64,000 bases of DNA, taken from assembly GCF_023973165.1 (NCBI RefSeq), contig NZ_CP099547.1, forward strand, positions 1,054,001 to 1,118,000, given 5' to 3'. Shown in pieces: positions 8,953 through 17,611 of the stretch. Position 1 is the first letter of the stretch. Every line of letters starts with the position of its first letter. The position numbers and the translations under genes were made by a program. The notes below the pieces were generated by a model. It worked only from the letters and a program-made list of their open reading frames with translations. It was not told where the DNA came from and searched no databases. The DNA is from Arcanobacterium pinnipediorum (GTDB lineage Bacteria > Actinomycetota > Actinomycetes > Actinomycetales > Actinomycetaceae).

Positions 8953-10075
8953 GGGAGGTACCACTCATGGTTAAATCGAGCTCTTCTTCGATGGCGGCCA
9001 TTAGATTCTGTTCCACTGTTTCAACACCGATTTGGTGAATCAATTCAGCAAAGAAACCGCGTACAACGAGCCGGCGGGCTTCTTCTTCTGCAATTCCTCG
9101 TGACATGAGATAGAAGAGTTGCTCGTCATCGAAGCGTCCGGTAGCTGAGGCATGGCCGGCACCTTCGATTTCACCAGTTTCGATCTCAAGATTAGGAACT
9201 GAATCAGCACGAGCACCCTCGGTCAATACCAAGTTGCGGTTCAGTTCATAGGTATTGGTGCCGATTGCTTCTGGGCGTATTAGAACATCACCAATCCATA
9301 CTGAGTGTGCATCTTGGCCTTGCAGTGCACCTTTATAGGTCACGTTTGATACAGCGTTTTCGACGCTATGATCGACCAGCAGGCGATTTTCAATATGCTG
9401 CCCGCTATCGACGAAGTACGCACCGAGCATATTGACGTCACTACCAGGGGCAGTGTATTGAACTGAGGATGTTACCCGCACCAGATCGCCACCTAGCGAA
9501 ACAACAATGTGTTTGAGTGTCGCATCACGTCCCATTCGAATGCGATGTGAGGCGGTGTGGACGGCGTCGTCATTCCATTGCTGGACGGAGACGAACGTTA
9601 AGTGAGCACCATCGCCGACCACAATTTCTACGCCTTCATTAACTCGGCCAGAGCCAGAGTGGTGGAGGACGACCGTGGATTCGGAGTGGGTTTGAGCTTC
9701 GAAGTAAAAATGAAGTGGTGAGACCTGTTCATCAGATTTACTGACTACTGACACAGTGACCTCTTGATCGAGGCGCGCATCGCGTGGAATCGTGATCATG
9801 TGTGCTTCACGGAAGGAGTTCCATTCGACGACGGCGGTACGATCTTCTGGCGGAAAACCATTGCCCAAGCGTTGATCGTCGCGCCCGCCAACTTCGTAGT
9901 TAGCTTCGCCAGAAACACTAACGTCAACGCTATTGCCGCTAGCGAGCTCAAAAAGTGGCGCTACGCGCTCTAGGGGAGTAAAACGCCATTCTTCTTCGCG
10001 CCCGTGCGGAACGGGGAAGGTCTGAAGATCAAAGGATAATGCGCGATCGGCGCGCGAATTCATAACGGTAGCCAT
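8945..10075 (-). CDS. sufD: Fe-S cluster assembly protein SufD
   Basis: The 376-aa SufB/SufD-family protein forms the SufBC2D scaffold. The C-terminal family core is clear: the [19 protein letters not shown] segment (about residues 310-328) and the right-handed beta-helix region before it. It lacks the extended N-terminal half seen in SufB, which is why I call it SufD. Its start codon overlaps the sufB stop (TGATG), and its end overlaps the Rieske gene. Confidence 0.94.
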   Translation of the reverse strand: MATVMNSRADRALSFDLQTFPVPHGREEEWRFTPLERVAPLFELASGNSVDVSVSGEANYEVGGRDDQRLGNGFPPEDRTAVVEWNSFREAHMITIPRDARLDQEVTVSVVSKSDEQVSPLHFYFEAQTHSESTVVLHHSGSGRVNEGVEIVVGDGAHLTFVSVQQWNDDAVHTASHRIRMGRDATLKHIVVSLGGDLVRVTSSVQYTAPGSDVNMLGAYFVDSGQHIENRLLVDHSVENAVSNVTYKGALQGQDAHSVWIGDVLIRPEAIGTNTYELNRNLVLTEGARADSVPNLEIETGEIEGAGHASATGRFDDEQLFYLMSRGIAEEEARRLVVRGFFAELIHQIGVETVEQNLMAAIEEELDLTMSGTSHE

Positions 10076-11514
10076 CAGCCGACAGATCCTTCCATCTGGA
10101 GTTCGATAAGGCGATTTAATTCAAGTGCGTATTCCATCGGCAATTCTCGCGCAATGGGCTCAACGAAGCCGCGCACAATCATCGCCATCGCCTCAGTTTC
10201 TTCGATTCCTCGGGACATAAGATAGAACAACTGTTCTTCTGAGACTTTCGATACAGTGGCTTCGTGACCCATTTCGACGTCGTCAACGCGAACATCAACA
10301 TAAGGATAGGTATCCGAACGTGAAATCGAATCTACCAACAGCGCATCGCACAACACATTGGACTTAGAATGTTTGGCTTCCGGTTCAATTTGGACTAAGC
10401 CACGATATGCAGAACGCCCTCCTGCGCGTGCAACTGACTTCGAGACAATTGATGAGGAGGTGTACGGTGCCATGTGGACCATCTTTGAGCCGGTGTCTTG
10501 GTACTGCCCTTCGCCTGCGAACGCGATAGATAGTGTTTCCCCGCGCGCGTGTGGGCCGGTGAGGTAGACGGCTGGGTATTTCATCGTCACCTTTGAACCA
10601 ATGTTGCCATCGATCCATTCCATAGTGCCGCCTTCTTCTACGATGGCGCGCTTGGTGACGAGGTTATAGACGTTGTTGGACCAGTTTTGAATTGTGGTAT
10701 AGCGAACTCGCGCGTTCTTCTTCACAAAGATTTCCACAACGGCAGAATGCAGTGAATCGCTAGAGTAGATTGGTGCCGTACATCCTTCGACGTAGTGCAC
10801 ATACGAATCTTCATCTGCGATAATCAACGTGCGTTCAAACTGGCCCATGTTTTCGGTGTTGATGCGGAAGTATGCTTGAAGTGGAATCTCAACATGCACA
10901 CCTTTTGGAACATAGACGAAAGATCCACCTGACCAAACAGCAGAATTCAACGAAGCGAACTTGTTGTCACCTAACGGGATCGCAGTACCGAAATATTCTT
11001 GGAAGATCTCTGGATACTCGCGCAATCCGGTGTCAGTATCGAGGAAGATCACGCCTTGTTCTTCGAGATCTTCGCGGATCTTGTGGTAAACGACCTCCGA
11101 TTCGTACTGTGCCGCGACGCCGGAGACGAGTCGTGCTTTTTCAGCTTCTGGGATACCTAGTCGATCATAGGTGTTCTTGATCTCTTCGGGGAGGTCTTCC
11201 CACGTATTGGCTTGACCCTCAGTAGATTTCACATAGTACTTAATCGTATCGAAATCGATTCCAGAAAGATCCGCGCCCCAGTTAGGCATTGGTCGGCGTT
11301 CAAATAACGTCAAAGCCTTCAAACGCTTCTTTAACATCCACTCCGGCTCAGCCTTTTTCGCTGAGATATCGCGCACAACATCTTCATTTAAGCCGCGTTT
11401 GGCGCTTTGGCCGGCGATATCAGTGTCATGCCAACCGTATTGATACTTCCCGCCAACGGCCTCAATTGTTTCTTCTTGGGTCAGCTGTGCTGGGCCCGTC
11501 CCGGTTTGGGTCAT
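10075..11514 (-). CDS. sufB: Fe-S cluster assembly protein SufB
   Basis: The 479-aa scaffold subunit is highly conserved. Recognisable segments are GAQ-type beta-helix strands, [18 protein letters not shown] (about residues 366-383) and the C-terminal [14 protein letters not shown]. SufB binds the nascent cluster and accepts sulfur from SufU/SufS. It is the first structural gene after the regulator sufR, overlapping it by 4 bp (ATGA), so regulator and scaffold are coupled. The length is the usual one for SufB. Confidence 0.97.
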   Translation of the reverse strand: MTQTGTGPAQLTQEETIEAVGGKYQYGWHDTDIAGQSAKRGLNEDVVRDISAKKAEPEWMLKKRLKALTLFERRPMPNWGADLSGIDFDTIKYYVKSTEGQANTWEDLPEEIKNTYDRLGIPEAEKARLVSGVAAQYESEVVYHKIREDLEEQGVIFLDTDTGLREYPEIFQEYFGTAIPLGDNKFASLNSAVWSGGSFVYVPKGVHVEIPLQAYFRINTENMGQFERTLIIADEDSYVHYVEGCTAPIYSSDSLHSAVVEIFVKKNARVRYTTIQNWSNNVYNLVTKRAIVEEGGTMEWIDGNIGSKVTMKYPAVYLTGPHARGETLSIAFAGEGQYQDTGSKMVHMAPYTSSSIVSKSVARAGGRSAYRGLVQIEPEAKHSKSNVLCDALLVDSISRSDTYPYVDVRVDDVEMGHEATVSKVSEEQLFYLMSRGIEETEAMAMIVRGFVEPIARELPMEYALELNRLIELQMEGSVG

Positions 11515-12242
11515 TTATTTCCTTCCCGATCGTCAGTTGTATCTGACGTTGATTTTTGCGTCGCTACACGAGAACGCAAATTTTGTGGAATACCCAAGAG
11601 GATATTCGTGGTACACACGTGCCCGCCGTTTGCTAACGTGGACAGTCGCTGAATAGGGACCCCGAGTAAACGTGCAAAAGCTTGAGTTTCTGCTTCACAC
11701 ATTTCTGGAAAGTCCTTAGCTACTTCTTGAATTGGGCAATGCCCCTGGCATAACTGAATCGCTAAAGCATGCGGTCCGCCTCTGCGCAAAGTAGCTACAA
11801 AACCATCTTTGGACAACGCCTGAGCTAACGTAGCAGTCTTCTCTGCAGTTGATTGACCTGATTTTTCAAGAATTGATCGGTAGCGTGACTCGAGCTTAGA
11901 GGTGCGCGCCCGAACAAAATCATCGACGCCATCATCCCCAAGTTCAGCTCGCAAAAAAGCTAACGCCTGGTTTGCTAAATCTGCATATCCTTGGCCCAAG
12001 AGCTCTTGGCCGGCAGCTGTAGCAATATAGCGCCGCGAGGGACGCCCTCTACGAGCTGGGCCTTGATTACTCCCCGCGTAGGCTTCGATATTATTCTCAG
12101 CTACAAGCGTTGAAATATGCCTGCGCACCGCAGCTGGAGTTAGAACCAAAATCTTAGCTAATTCTCCGGCGGTAATAGGCCCGCGTTCAACGATCAATCT
12201 CAGGATTTGTTCGCAGGTGCCAACATCTTCTGTATCTACCAT
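11511..12242 (-). CDS. sufR: Fe-S-sensing transcriptional regulator SufR
   Basis: The 243-aa protein has an N-terminal winged helix ([19 protein letters not shown], about residues 12-30) and a C-terminal cysteine cluster in [11 protein letters not shown] and PEMCEAE (about residues 160-185). These cysteines match the [4Fe-4S]-binding region of SufR, which represses its own suf operon when clusters are plentiful. Two starts are possible. The ATG at 12242 has an excellent GGGAGGTG ribosome binding site four bases upstream, whereas the upstream GTG at 12260 has none, so I use 12242. A small inverted repeat 31 bp upstream is a candidate operator. Confidence 0.93.
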   Translation of the reverse strand: MVDTEDVGTCEQILRLIVERGPITAGELAKILVLTPAAVRRHISTLVAENNIEAYAGSNQGPARRGRPSRRYIATAAGQELLGQGYADLANQALAFLRAELGDDGVDDFVRARTSKLESRYRSILEKSGQSTAEKTATLAQALSKDGFVATLRRGGPHALAIQLCQGHCPIQEVAKDFPEMCEAETQAFARLLGVPIQRLSTLANGGHVCTTNILLGIPQNLRSRVATQKSTSDTTDDREGNK

Positions 12243-12272
12243 GTACACCTCCCGCACCAATCAATCTTTACA

Positions 12273-12286
12273 CAACATTTTTGTTG
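12273..12286. promoter_or_regulatory. Candidate SufR operator
   Basis: caaca-tttt-tgttg is a perfect 5-bp inverted repeat with a 4-base centre, located 31-44 bp upstream of the sufR start. Its place in the only promoter region of the suf operon makes autoregulation a reasonable reading. The half-site is short, and the match to a published SufR consensus was not tested. Confidence 0.4.
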
Positions 12287-12374
12287 CAATATTCGAGTTT
12301 TGCAAGTCGGTAGGTCAGATTTACGCCACAGTCGAACATGAAATAGTCGCAATATAGACGTTTAATGGTGTTTA

Positions 12375-12986
12375 TTACTCATCGAGTAGACGTTGGGCTG
12401 CCAAGATACCTGTAACTAACGCCGGACTTGTAAGGTCACCACGATAGATGGCATCGATGACGTCGGACATCGCGATCCAATGCACCGTTATTTCACGCTC
12501 TTCTTCAATCCGATCGAAATCGACGTCGGACAGTTGTGAAATACCTCTAGCCAGGAAAAGCGTCACTGCCTCATCACTAACGCCAGCAGAGGCATGGATC
12601 CGCACTAACTCTTGCCAATTATCAGCGGTGTAACCGGTCTCTTCAGCCAACTCGCGCATCGCTGCGCTGCGGCGATCTTCTCCTTCAATATCGCACAATC
12701 CGGCTGGTACTTCCCACATCATCAACCGTGGGGCGTGGCGATATTGATGGATCAACAAGACTTCCCATGTATCCCCACTAGGGCGAACTGCTACGATGCC
12801 CACCGCATCAGCATGTTTCATGTATTGTCTGCGGGCGCTATCGCCAAATGGGAACACAACTTCATCGTCATAGACGTCAAAAATAGGACTGTGGAAAGTC
12901 AACGACGAGGAAAGAACATCGACGTGATCTGGAACGAAAACGTCGCGTAACGCGAGCTCACCGATAGCAGTAGGGTAGGTCTTCAC
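12375..12986 (-). CDS. NUDIX hydrolase, ADP-ribose pyrophosphatase type
   Basis: The 203-aa protein carries a NUDIX box, GEDRRSAAMRELAEETGY (about residues 113-130), with the REx2EE metal-binding core. The preceding WEVPAGLCD, and QYRHAPRLMMWE before it, are typical of ADP-ribose pyrophosphatases, which split ADP-ribose into AMP and ribose-5-phosphate. The same gene lies downstream of the steA/steB region in Mycobacterium (Rv1700). The start overlaps the murJ-like stop by 4 bp. The glycine-to-Glu spacing in the box is one residue longer than canonical, as I recall for the mycobacterial homologue too. Confidence 0.88.
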   Translation of the reverse strand: MKTYPTAIGELALRDVFVPDHVDVLSSSLTFHSPIFDVYDDEVVFPFGDSARRQYMKHADAVGIVAVRPSGDTWEVLLIHQYRHAPRLMMWEVPAGLCDIEGEDRRSAAMRELAEETGYTADNWQELVRIHASAGVSDEAVTLFLARGISQLSDVDFDRIEEEREITVHWIAMSDVIDAIYRGDLTSPALVTGILAAQRLLDE

Positions 12987-14554
12987 ACGAATGCCTTCTT
13001 CCGAAAATCTATGCCAACTATATAAAACATTGGTCCAAGTACCACAAGTGCCCCGATACTAGCCGCAATCAAGGACGGAATAATTCCAGGACCAAGTAAG
13101 TTAATAAACCAAATCTCCACCCGCGGTACCAAGAACCACGCAACGCTACCGGAAATTGCCAACACGCCACCGCCTCGAGCTAACCGGGCCCGATAGGCAA
13201 AGACAATCCGGGCACCACTAGCGTGGCGGAGGAAGCCAACAAGTACAACTCCCCCAATAGTTAACCCCACCGAAAGTGAAACCCCTACCCACTGCAAGGT
13301 CGCTTCACGTCCATGAACATCAAAAACATAACCTAAAGCCAAGCAAGCAATAACCGCACACCACGCAATAGAATTACTAGCTATGACCAAATACGGCCTA
13401 CCAAGTGCGTACAAAACACGCGCACCGTGGTAAAGCAAAGAAAATCCAATCGCCCCAAACGCCATACTTTGCAAGGCAATGTCAAGACCAGTGATCGTAT
13501 TACCAAGTTCTATAATGCCTTTAGCTGGAGTAGCCAACGTGGCGATAAGCACCGCAGCCGTTGCGCCCATAAGTAAAACCAAATACGTTGAGTTTTCTAC
13601 AAGATGGCGCAGTTTTTGCATCTCATGTAGCTCAAAGGCCTGCGAGATACGTGGAAATACCGCCGTAGCAATCGGAACAGCCAAAACCGCATACGGGACC
13701 ATGAAAACCGCATACGCGTAATTGAACGCAGCAAACGTACCCGGGTCAGAAAGATCATTAGTCGAATACATAATCGACAAAATGGCAAGCTGTTGGGCGA
13801 TAAGTCCAGCTAAGCCAGCACCTCCCAAGCGCACCGTATCACGGGCAACTCCGGGCGGAAACGACCATGAAAAGCGAATCTTTACAATACGCATAACCGC
13901 AGGAAGTTGGACTAACGAGAAGACTGCAACTCCCGCCGTCGTCCCCCACCCCAATAACACGATCGCCATGGTGGAAATGTCTTGAGGCTGGGTTTGCGCC
14001 CCAACGCTTAGGGCATACCATACAAAAACTCCCACAACGACTGTAGATGAAATCAATGGCGCCACGGCGGGAAGACCAAAGCGTTTGTGCGCTTGTAAAA
14101 CCCCAGAAAAAACCACAGATAACCCGTAGAGCGGAATTTGCCAAGCAAAAATCTGTAGCAACGTCGTGCCCAAATCAATTTGCGCTGCACTGCCAGAGGC
14201 CAGCAAAAAAGAGGTGATGAACCGGGCACAGAACATCACGATAACCGCAATTGGAATCGACACCGTCAAAATCCAGGTCACCAGTGCAGAAACCGTCTTT
14301 GATTCTTCCTGATGGAGGTTGTGCGCTAAAAAGCGCGATATTAACGGAATGACCGCACCAGCTAGGGCACCGCCTGCAACAACCTCAAACAAAATATTGG
14401 GCACGGTGTTCGCAGTATCATACGTGCCAGCAACAACACCGTCTGACATCGCCCATGATTGTGCAAGTTTACGAACCAAACCCATGAATCGAGCACCCAG
14501 TGTGACAATGGCAATCATGCCTGCTGCACCGATCACTGAGGAGATTTTCTTCAT
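12983..14554 (-). CDS. murJ: MurJ/MviN-like lipid II flippase
   Basis: The 523-aa polytopic membrane protein of the MOP (MviN) superfamily has about 14 predicted hydrophobic helices. N-terminal MIAIVTLGARFMGLVRK and the following AQSWAMSDG match the MurJ/MviN start, and PRISQAFELHEMQ (about residue 300) is the second family block. MurJ flips lipid II to the outer leaflet. The long cytoplasmic kinase-like extension of mycobacterial MviN is absent. It starts 9 bp after the MraY-superfamily gene and overlaps the NUDIX gene, so it belongs to a tightly packed envelope operon. Flipping of another polyprenyl-linked substrate cannot be excluded, because a second murJ may exist elsewhere. Confidence 0.82.
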   Translation of the reverse strand: MKKISSVIGAAGMIAIVTLGARFMGLVRKLAQSWAMSDGVVAGTYDTANTVPNILFEVVAGGALAGAVIPLISRFLAHNLHQEESKTVSALVTWILTVSIPIAVIVMFCARFITSFLLASGSAAQIDLGTTLLQIFAWQIPLYGLSVVFSGVLQAHKRFGLPAVAPLISSTVVVGVFVWYALSVGAQTQPQDISTMAIVLLGWGTTAGVAVFSLVQLPAVMRIVKIRFSWSFPPGVARDTVRLGGAGLAGLIAQQLAILSIMYSTNDLSDPGTFAAFNYAYAVFMVPYAVLAVPIATAVFPRISQAFELHEMQKLRHLVENSTYLVLLMGATAAVLIATLATPAKGIIELGNTITGLDIALQSMAFGAIGFSLLYHGARVLYALGRPYLVIASNSIAWCAVIACLALGYVFDVHGREATLQWVGVSLSVGLTIGGVVLVGFLRHASGARIVFAYRARLARGGGVLAISGSVAWFLVPRVEIWFINLLGPGIIPSLIAASIGALVVLGPMFYIVGIDFRKKAFV

Positions 14555-14563
14555 AGCTTGCTC

Positions 14564-15379
14564 TTAACGACGACCTAGCTCATCGATAAACTTTAATAAC
14601 GGCGTATTTTCGATAACCTCAGAAAACGAGAAACGTTCTGAGGCTAACGTCAAAGCAGAAACGACGCCGAGCGCAGCTAGCTTGACAGGTAGCGAGGCGC
14701 GATGAGCAACCAATACACCCAGATGAGCACCGATAGCGTTGGCACCCAAATCCCCCAGCATCGTCTCACCAGAAAGATCTGACGGCAAAGCGGCGCAACA
14801 ACTTCCAATCAGCGCACCACCTGCAATACGAGCATCTGGAGATAGACAGAGCACCGGAACAGATACTCCAAGTGTTGCTTTCAAAGCTCTACCTGGGCGC
14901 AAATCAAGCAGATTAATGATATTTGCAGTCCCGGCAATCAACGCAGCATCAACACCAACCGCAAAATACCCCACAACATCGCGCGGTTTTTCCAACGCGA
15001 TCCCTGATACCACTGACCCAAGTCCGATAATTGCAATCTTGGCTACACCCGAAGTAAATCGTCCATGCCGTAACGCACCCAAATGACCTCGAAAGCCTTT
15101 GCCTTTGGCGTGAAATTTATCCTCTAGATGGTCATCGATATACCCGGCGAACGTCCCAGCCGCCGTCGTCGTAAACAATGCGAAACGCAACTGAGAATCC
15201 GGCGTCACGCTACTACCAGCAACCAGACCAGCAACAACACTCACCCCGCCACGCAACGATACCGACGACCCGCGATACGAAGTTCGGGACCACGACGGCG
15301 CAGCGATCATTTTCGACAACAACCCCACACCGGCACTGACTGAGAGCGCCAGCAAGGAACTAGCAACTATACGTTTCAT
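14564..15379 (-). CDS. MraY/WecA-superfamily membrane protein, divergent
   Basis: The 271-aa multi-helix protein resembles polyprenyl-phosphate N-acetylhexosamine-1-phosphate transferases. The Mg-binding DD pair is present (DDHLEDKFHAKGKG, about residues 82-95), and so is MLGDLGANAIG (about residue 207). The central motif, normally N-x-x-N-x-x-DGxDGL, reads NIINLLDLRPGRALK (about 158-172), so the second Asp-Gly pair has changed to Pro-Gly. It sits between steB (4-bp overlap) and the murJ-like gene, a conserved actinobacterial neighbourhood concerned with septation and the envelope. Its substrate is unknown. It could be a transferase for a variant lipid carrier or a non-enzymatic relative. Confidence 0.75.
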   Translation of the reverse strand: MKRIVASSLLALSVSAGVGLLSKMIAAPSWSRTSYRGSSVSLRGGVSVVAGLVAGSSVTPDSQLRFALFTTTAAGTFAGYIDDHLEDKFHAKGKGFRGHLGALRHGRFTSGVAKIAIIGLGSVVSGIALEKPRDVVGYFAVGVDAALIAGTANIINLLDLRPGRALKATLGVSVPVLCLSPDARIAGGALIGSCCAALPSDLSGETMLGDLGANAIGAHLGVLVAHRASLPVKLAALGVVSALTLASERFSFSEVIENTPLLKFIDELGRR

Positions 15380-16416
15380 GATGCTGGTTGCGGTGCTGGT
15401 TCTTCAGTAGGCGCAGGTGCTGGTTGTGCAGCAGGGGCTGGTGCTGGCGGATCTTCTGGCTTAACAGATTCGACGCGCTGGGACAAAGCTTGCCCAGCAC
15501 CATCATCAAAACCGAGATGGACAACATTATTGTTAAGCTCATGAGCAACTGCCATAACAGTGTTGATGCTTCCAACAATCATCGAATCTGAAAGGTTATC
15601 GACCGTAGACGCATCACCTAAATCACGCACAACTCTAGCAACGTCGGCAGCCGAATCGGCAGACCCCACAACAACTGTAGGTATCTTCGAACTAAAACGA
15701 CTTCCGAGCGCCGCAAAGGTTTGAGCATCATAAGTTGCTTGTGCCTGGACCTCTGGATCTTGCGCAGCACGCTTATCGATATCGTCTTGATCTGTATCTG
15801 GTGACAGAATAACAACAACCTGCGCTGGCCCATCAGTTGGCTTAGCCAACGTCATCATCGGCTCATCAGAACCAGTAAGGATGTCACGCAACGTGACGTT
15901 TTGGCCAAACGCAATACCATTGACTGTTAATTGGTAGAGTGCATCAGTCATGAGCGTATTAGGATCCGTATTCGGATCGCCACCTTCGATATAGGACGCT
16001 AACTGCGAAGCAAACGTCGTCCGATAGGCAGTTTGGTCAGCGGCGGTCCATGACTGATTGATCGTAACCTGCATATTGATCGAGGCACCTGCTTGAACTA
16101 AACGTTCTGAAACCGCAGTTATCTCATCACTTGAAACACCCGGAAGTGAAATAAGCGCAACTGAACGACCCGTAAGACTACCTTGAACGAGCGAAGGAGC
16201 TAAATCCTCCCAGGCTGCATCATTTTGGGCAATAGTTTCTTGGTACTCAATCATCTCTTCTTTAAGCTTGGAGTTAGCATCAGATAGAGCCTGTACCTGT
16301 GAATTTAGAACATTGCCGATGGAATTTTGTAACGGACCGGCACCAAGGATAATCCCGACCGCTAACGCGATAAAAACTGCCCCTAATGAGACAAGATGAT
16401 AACGAAAGTCAATCAT
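15376..16416 (-). CDS. steB: SteB/MctB-family envelope protein
   Basis: The 346-aa protein begins with MIDFRYHLVSLGAVFIALA, a single N-terminal membrane anchor typical of the copper transporter MctB / SteB family. A coiled-coil stretch follows (about residues 32-65), then an extracytoplasmic domain and a Pro/Ala-rich tail (about 318-346). In Corynebacterium SteB forms a complex with SteA and affects cell separation; in Mycobacterium the homologue (Rv1698) was described as a copper-linked outer membrane protein. It lies 9 bp after steA and overlaps the next gene. Confidence 0.85.
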   Translation of the reverse strand: MIDFRYHLVSLGAVFIALAVGIILGAGPLQNSIGNVLNSQVQALSDANSKLKEEMIEYQETIAQNDAAWEDLAPSLVQGSLTGRSVALISLPGVSSDEITAVSERLVQAGASINMQVTINQSWTAADQTAYRTTFASQLASYIEGGDPNTDPNTLMTDALYQLTVNGIAFGQNVTLRDILTGSDEPMMTLAKPTDGPAQVVVILSPDTDQDDIDKRAAQDPEVQAQATYDAQTFAALGSRFSSKIPTVVVGSADSAADVARVVRDLGDASTVDNLSDSMIVGSINTVMAVAHELNNNVVHLGFDDGAGQALSQRVESVKPEDPPAPAPAAQPAPAPTEEPAPQPAS

Positions 16417-16425
16417 AATTCCACC

Positions 16426-17604
16426 CTAAAAAAGACCCTTCAACCAAAAAATGGTATTCGAGTACCAAACTTTAACCAACCCGAACAAAATCTGCCCCGC
16501 ATCGGTTACAGCCAATGCGGCACCAATAACTAACAGACCCGTCATCAACAAGAAAGCAATTTGCCAATTCGATATCCGCGACCGATACAGTTGGCTCACA
16601 CCTTTGGCATCTATCAACTTCGCCCCAACTTGTAGCCGGGTAAGGAACGTCGAAGCCATCCCGCGTCGTCCTTTATCAAGATATTCGATCAGCGTTGAAT
16701 GTGTTCCCAGCGCAACAATTAGATCGGCACCTTTAGCATCTGCAAGTAACATCGCGATATCTTCTGAAGTACCCGTTGCTGGGAAAATACTATGATCAAT
16801 CCCGAGGTCTTCAACACGTTTGCGACCAGGTGCACGACCATCTCGATATGCGTGGACAACAACCTCTGCTCCCGATCTCAATGCGGCATCTGAAACCGAA
16901 TCCATATCCCCAACGATCATATTAGGTTTATAGCCAGCTTCAATCAACGCATCTGCACCACCGTCAACACCAACCAAAATGGGCCGGTATTCACGAATAT
17001 AAGTACGTAATGCTTGGAGATCTTCTTTATACCGATATCCGCGAACCACGATAAGTGCATGCCGGCCAGCAAATACAGTTTTAACCTCAGGCATGCCTAC
17101 ACCGTCAAGAATAAGATCTTGTTCCCGCTCAACATATTCCATGGTATTTGTCGCAAAGGCTTTGAGCTGGGTAGACATTCCAGCGCGGGCAGCATCGCGA
17201 GCTTCCTGTATTGTTTGGGCGGTTTGGACCCTTCCCTCAGCAATCACATCGTCGTATTGACGTACAACTCCTTCGCCATCGACTGTTACCCGCGAACCTT
17301 CACGAATATCCATAATCGCCGAACCAAGATCGTCAATCAAGGCAATACCAGCTTGTTGGAGAATCACTGGACCAAGATTGGGGTAGCGTCCAGAAGTAGA
17401 TTTTGCTGCATTCAAGACCGCTAGTGGTCTACATTCGACCAGAGCTTCAGCAGAAACGCGATCAAGATCTTCATGATCAATGATTGCGATATCTCCAGCA
17501 GAAAGACGTTTCGTCAAATTCTTCGTACGCGAATCTACCTTCGCTATACCTTCACATTTTGTCCGAAGGTCCTCCGCCGATTTCTTGTGACGTTTGAATA
17601 CCAT
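16426..17604 (-). CDS. steA: SteA-type septation protein (thiamin pyrophosphokinase-like fold)
   Basis: The 392-aa protein has a thiamin-pyrophosphokinase-like catalytic fold (VGVDGGADALIEAGYKP and VGDMDSVSD, about residues 210-240) and a C-terminal membrane segment (about 350-372). The C. glutamicum homologue SteA works with SteB in cell separation. The start at 17604 (MVFKRHKKS) is 7 bp after the recN stop. An upstream in-frame start at 17676 would overlap recN and add 24 residues of unconvincing sequence. The ribosome binding site is weak, so coupling with recN is likely. Confidence 0.86.
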   Translation of the reverse strand: MVFKRHKKSAEDLRTKCEGIAKVDSRTKNLTKRLSAGDIAIIDHEDLDRVSAEALVECRPLAVLNAAKSTSGRYPNLGPVILQQAGIALIDDLGSAIMDIREGSRVTVDGEGVVRQYDDVIAEGRVQTAQTIQEARDAARAGMSTQLKAFATNTMEYVEREQDLILDGVGMPEVKTVFAGRHALIVVRGYRYKEDLQALRTYIREYRPILVGVDGGADALIEAGYKPNMIVGDMDSVSDAALRSGAEVVVHAYRDGRAPGRKRVEDLGIDHSIFPATGTSEDIAMLLADAKGADLIVALGTHSTLIEYLDKGRRGMASTFLTRLQVGAKLIDAKGVSQLYRSRISNWQIAFLLMTGLLVIGAALAVTDAGQILFGLVKVWYSNTIFWLKGLF

Positions 17605-17611
17605 ACGCTTA

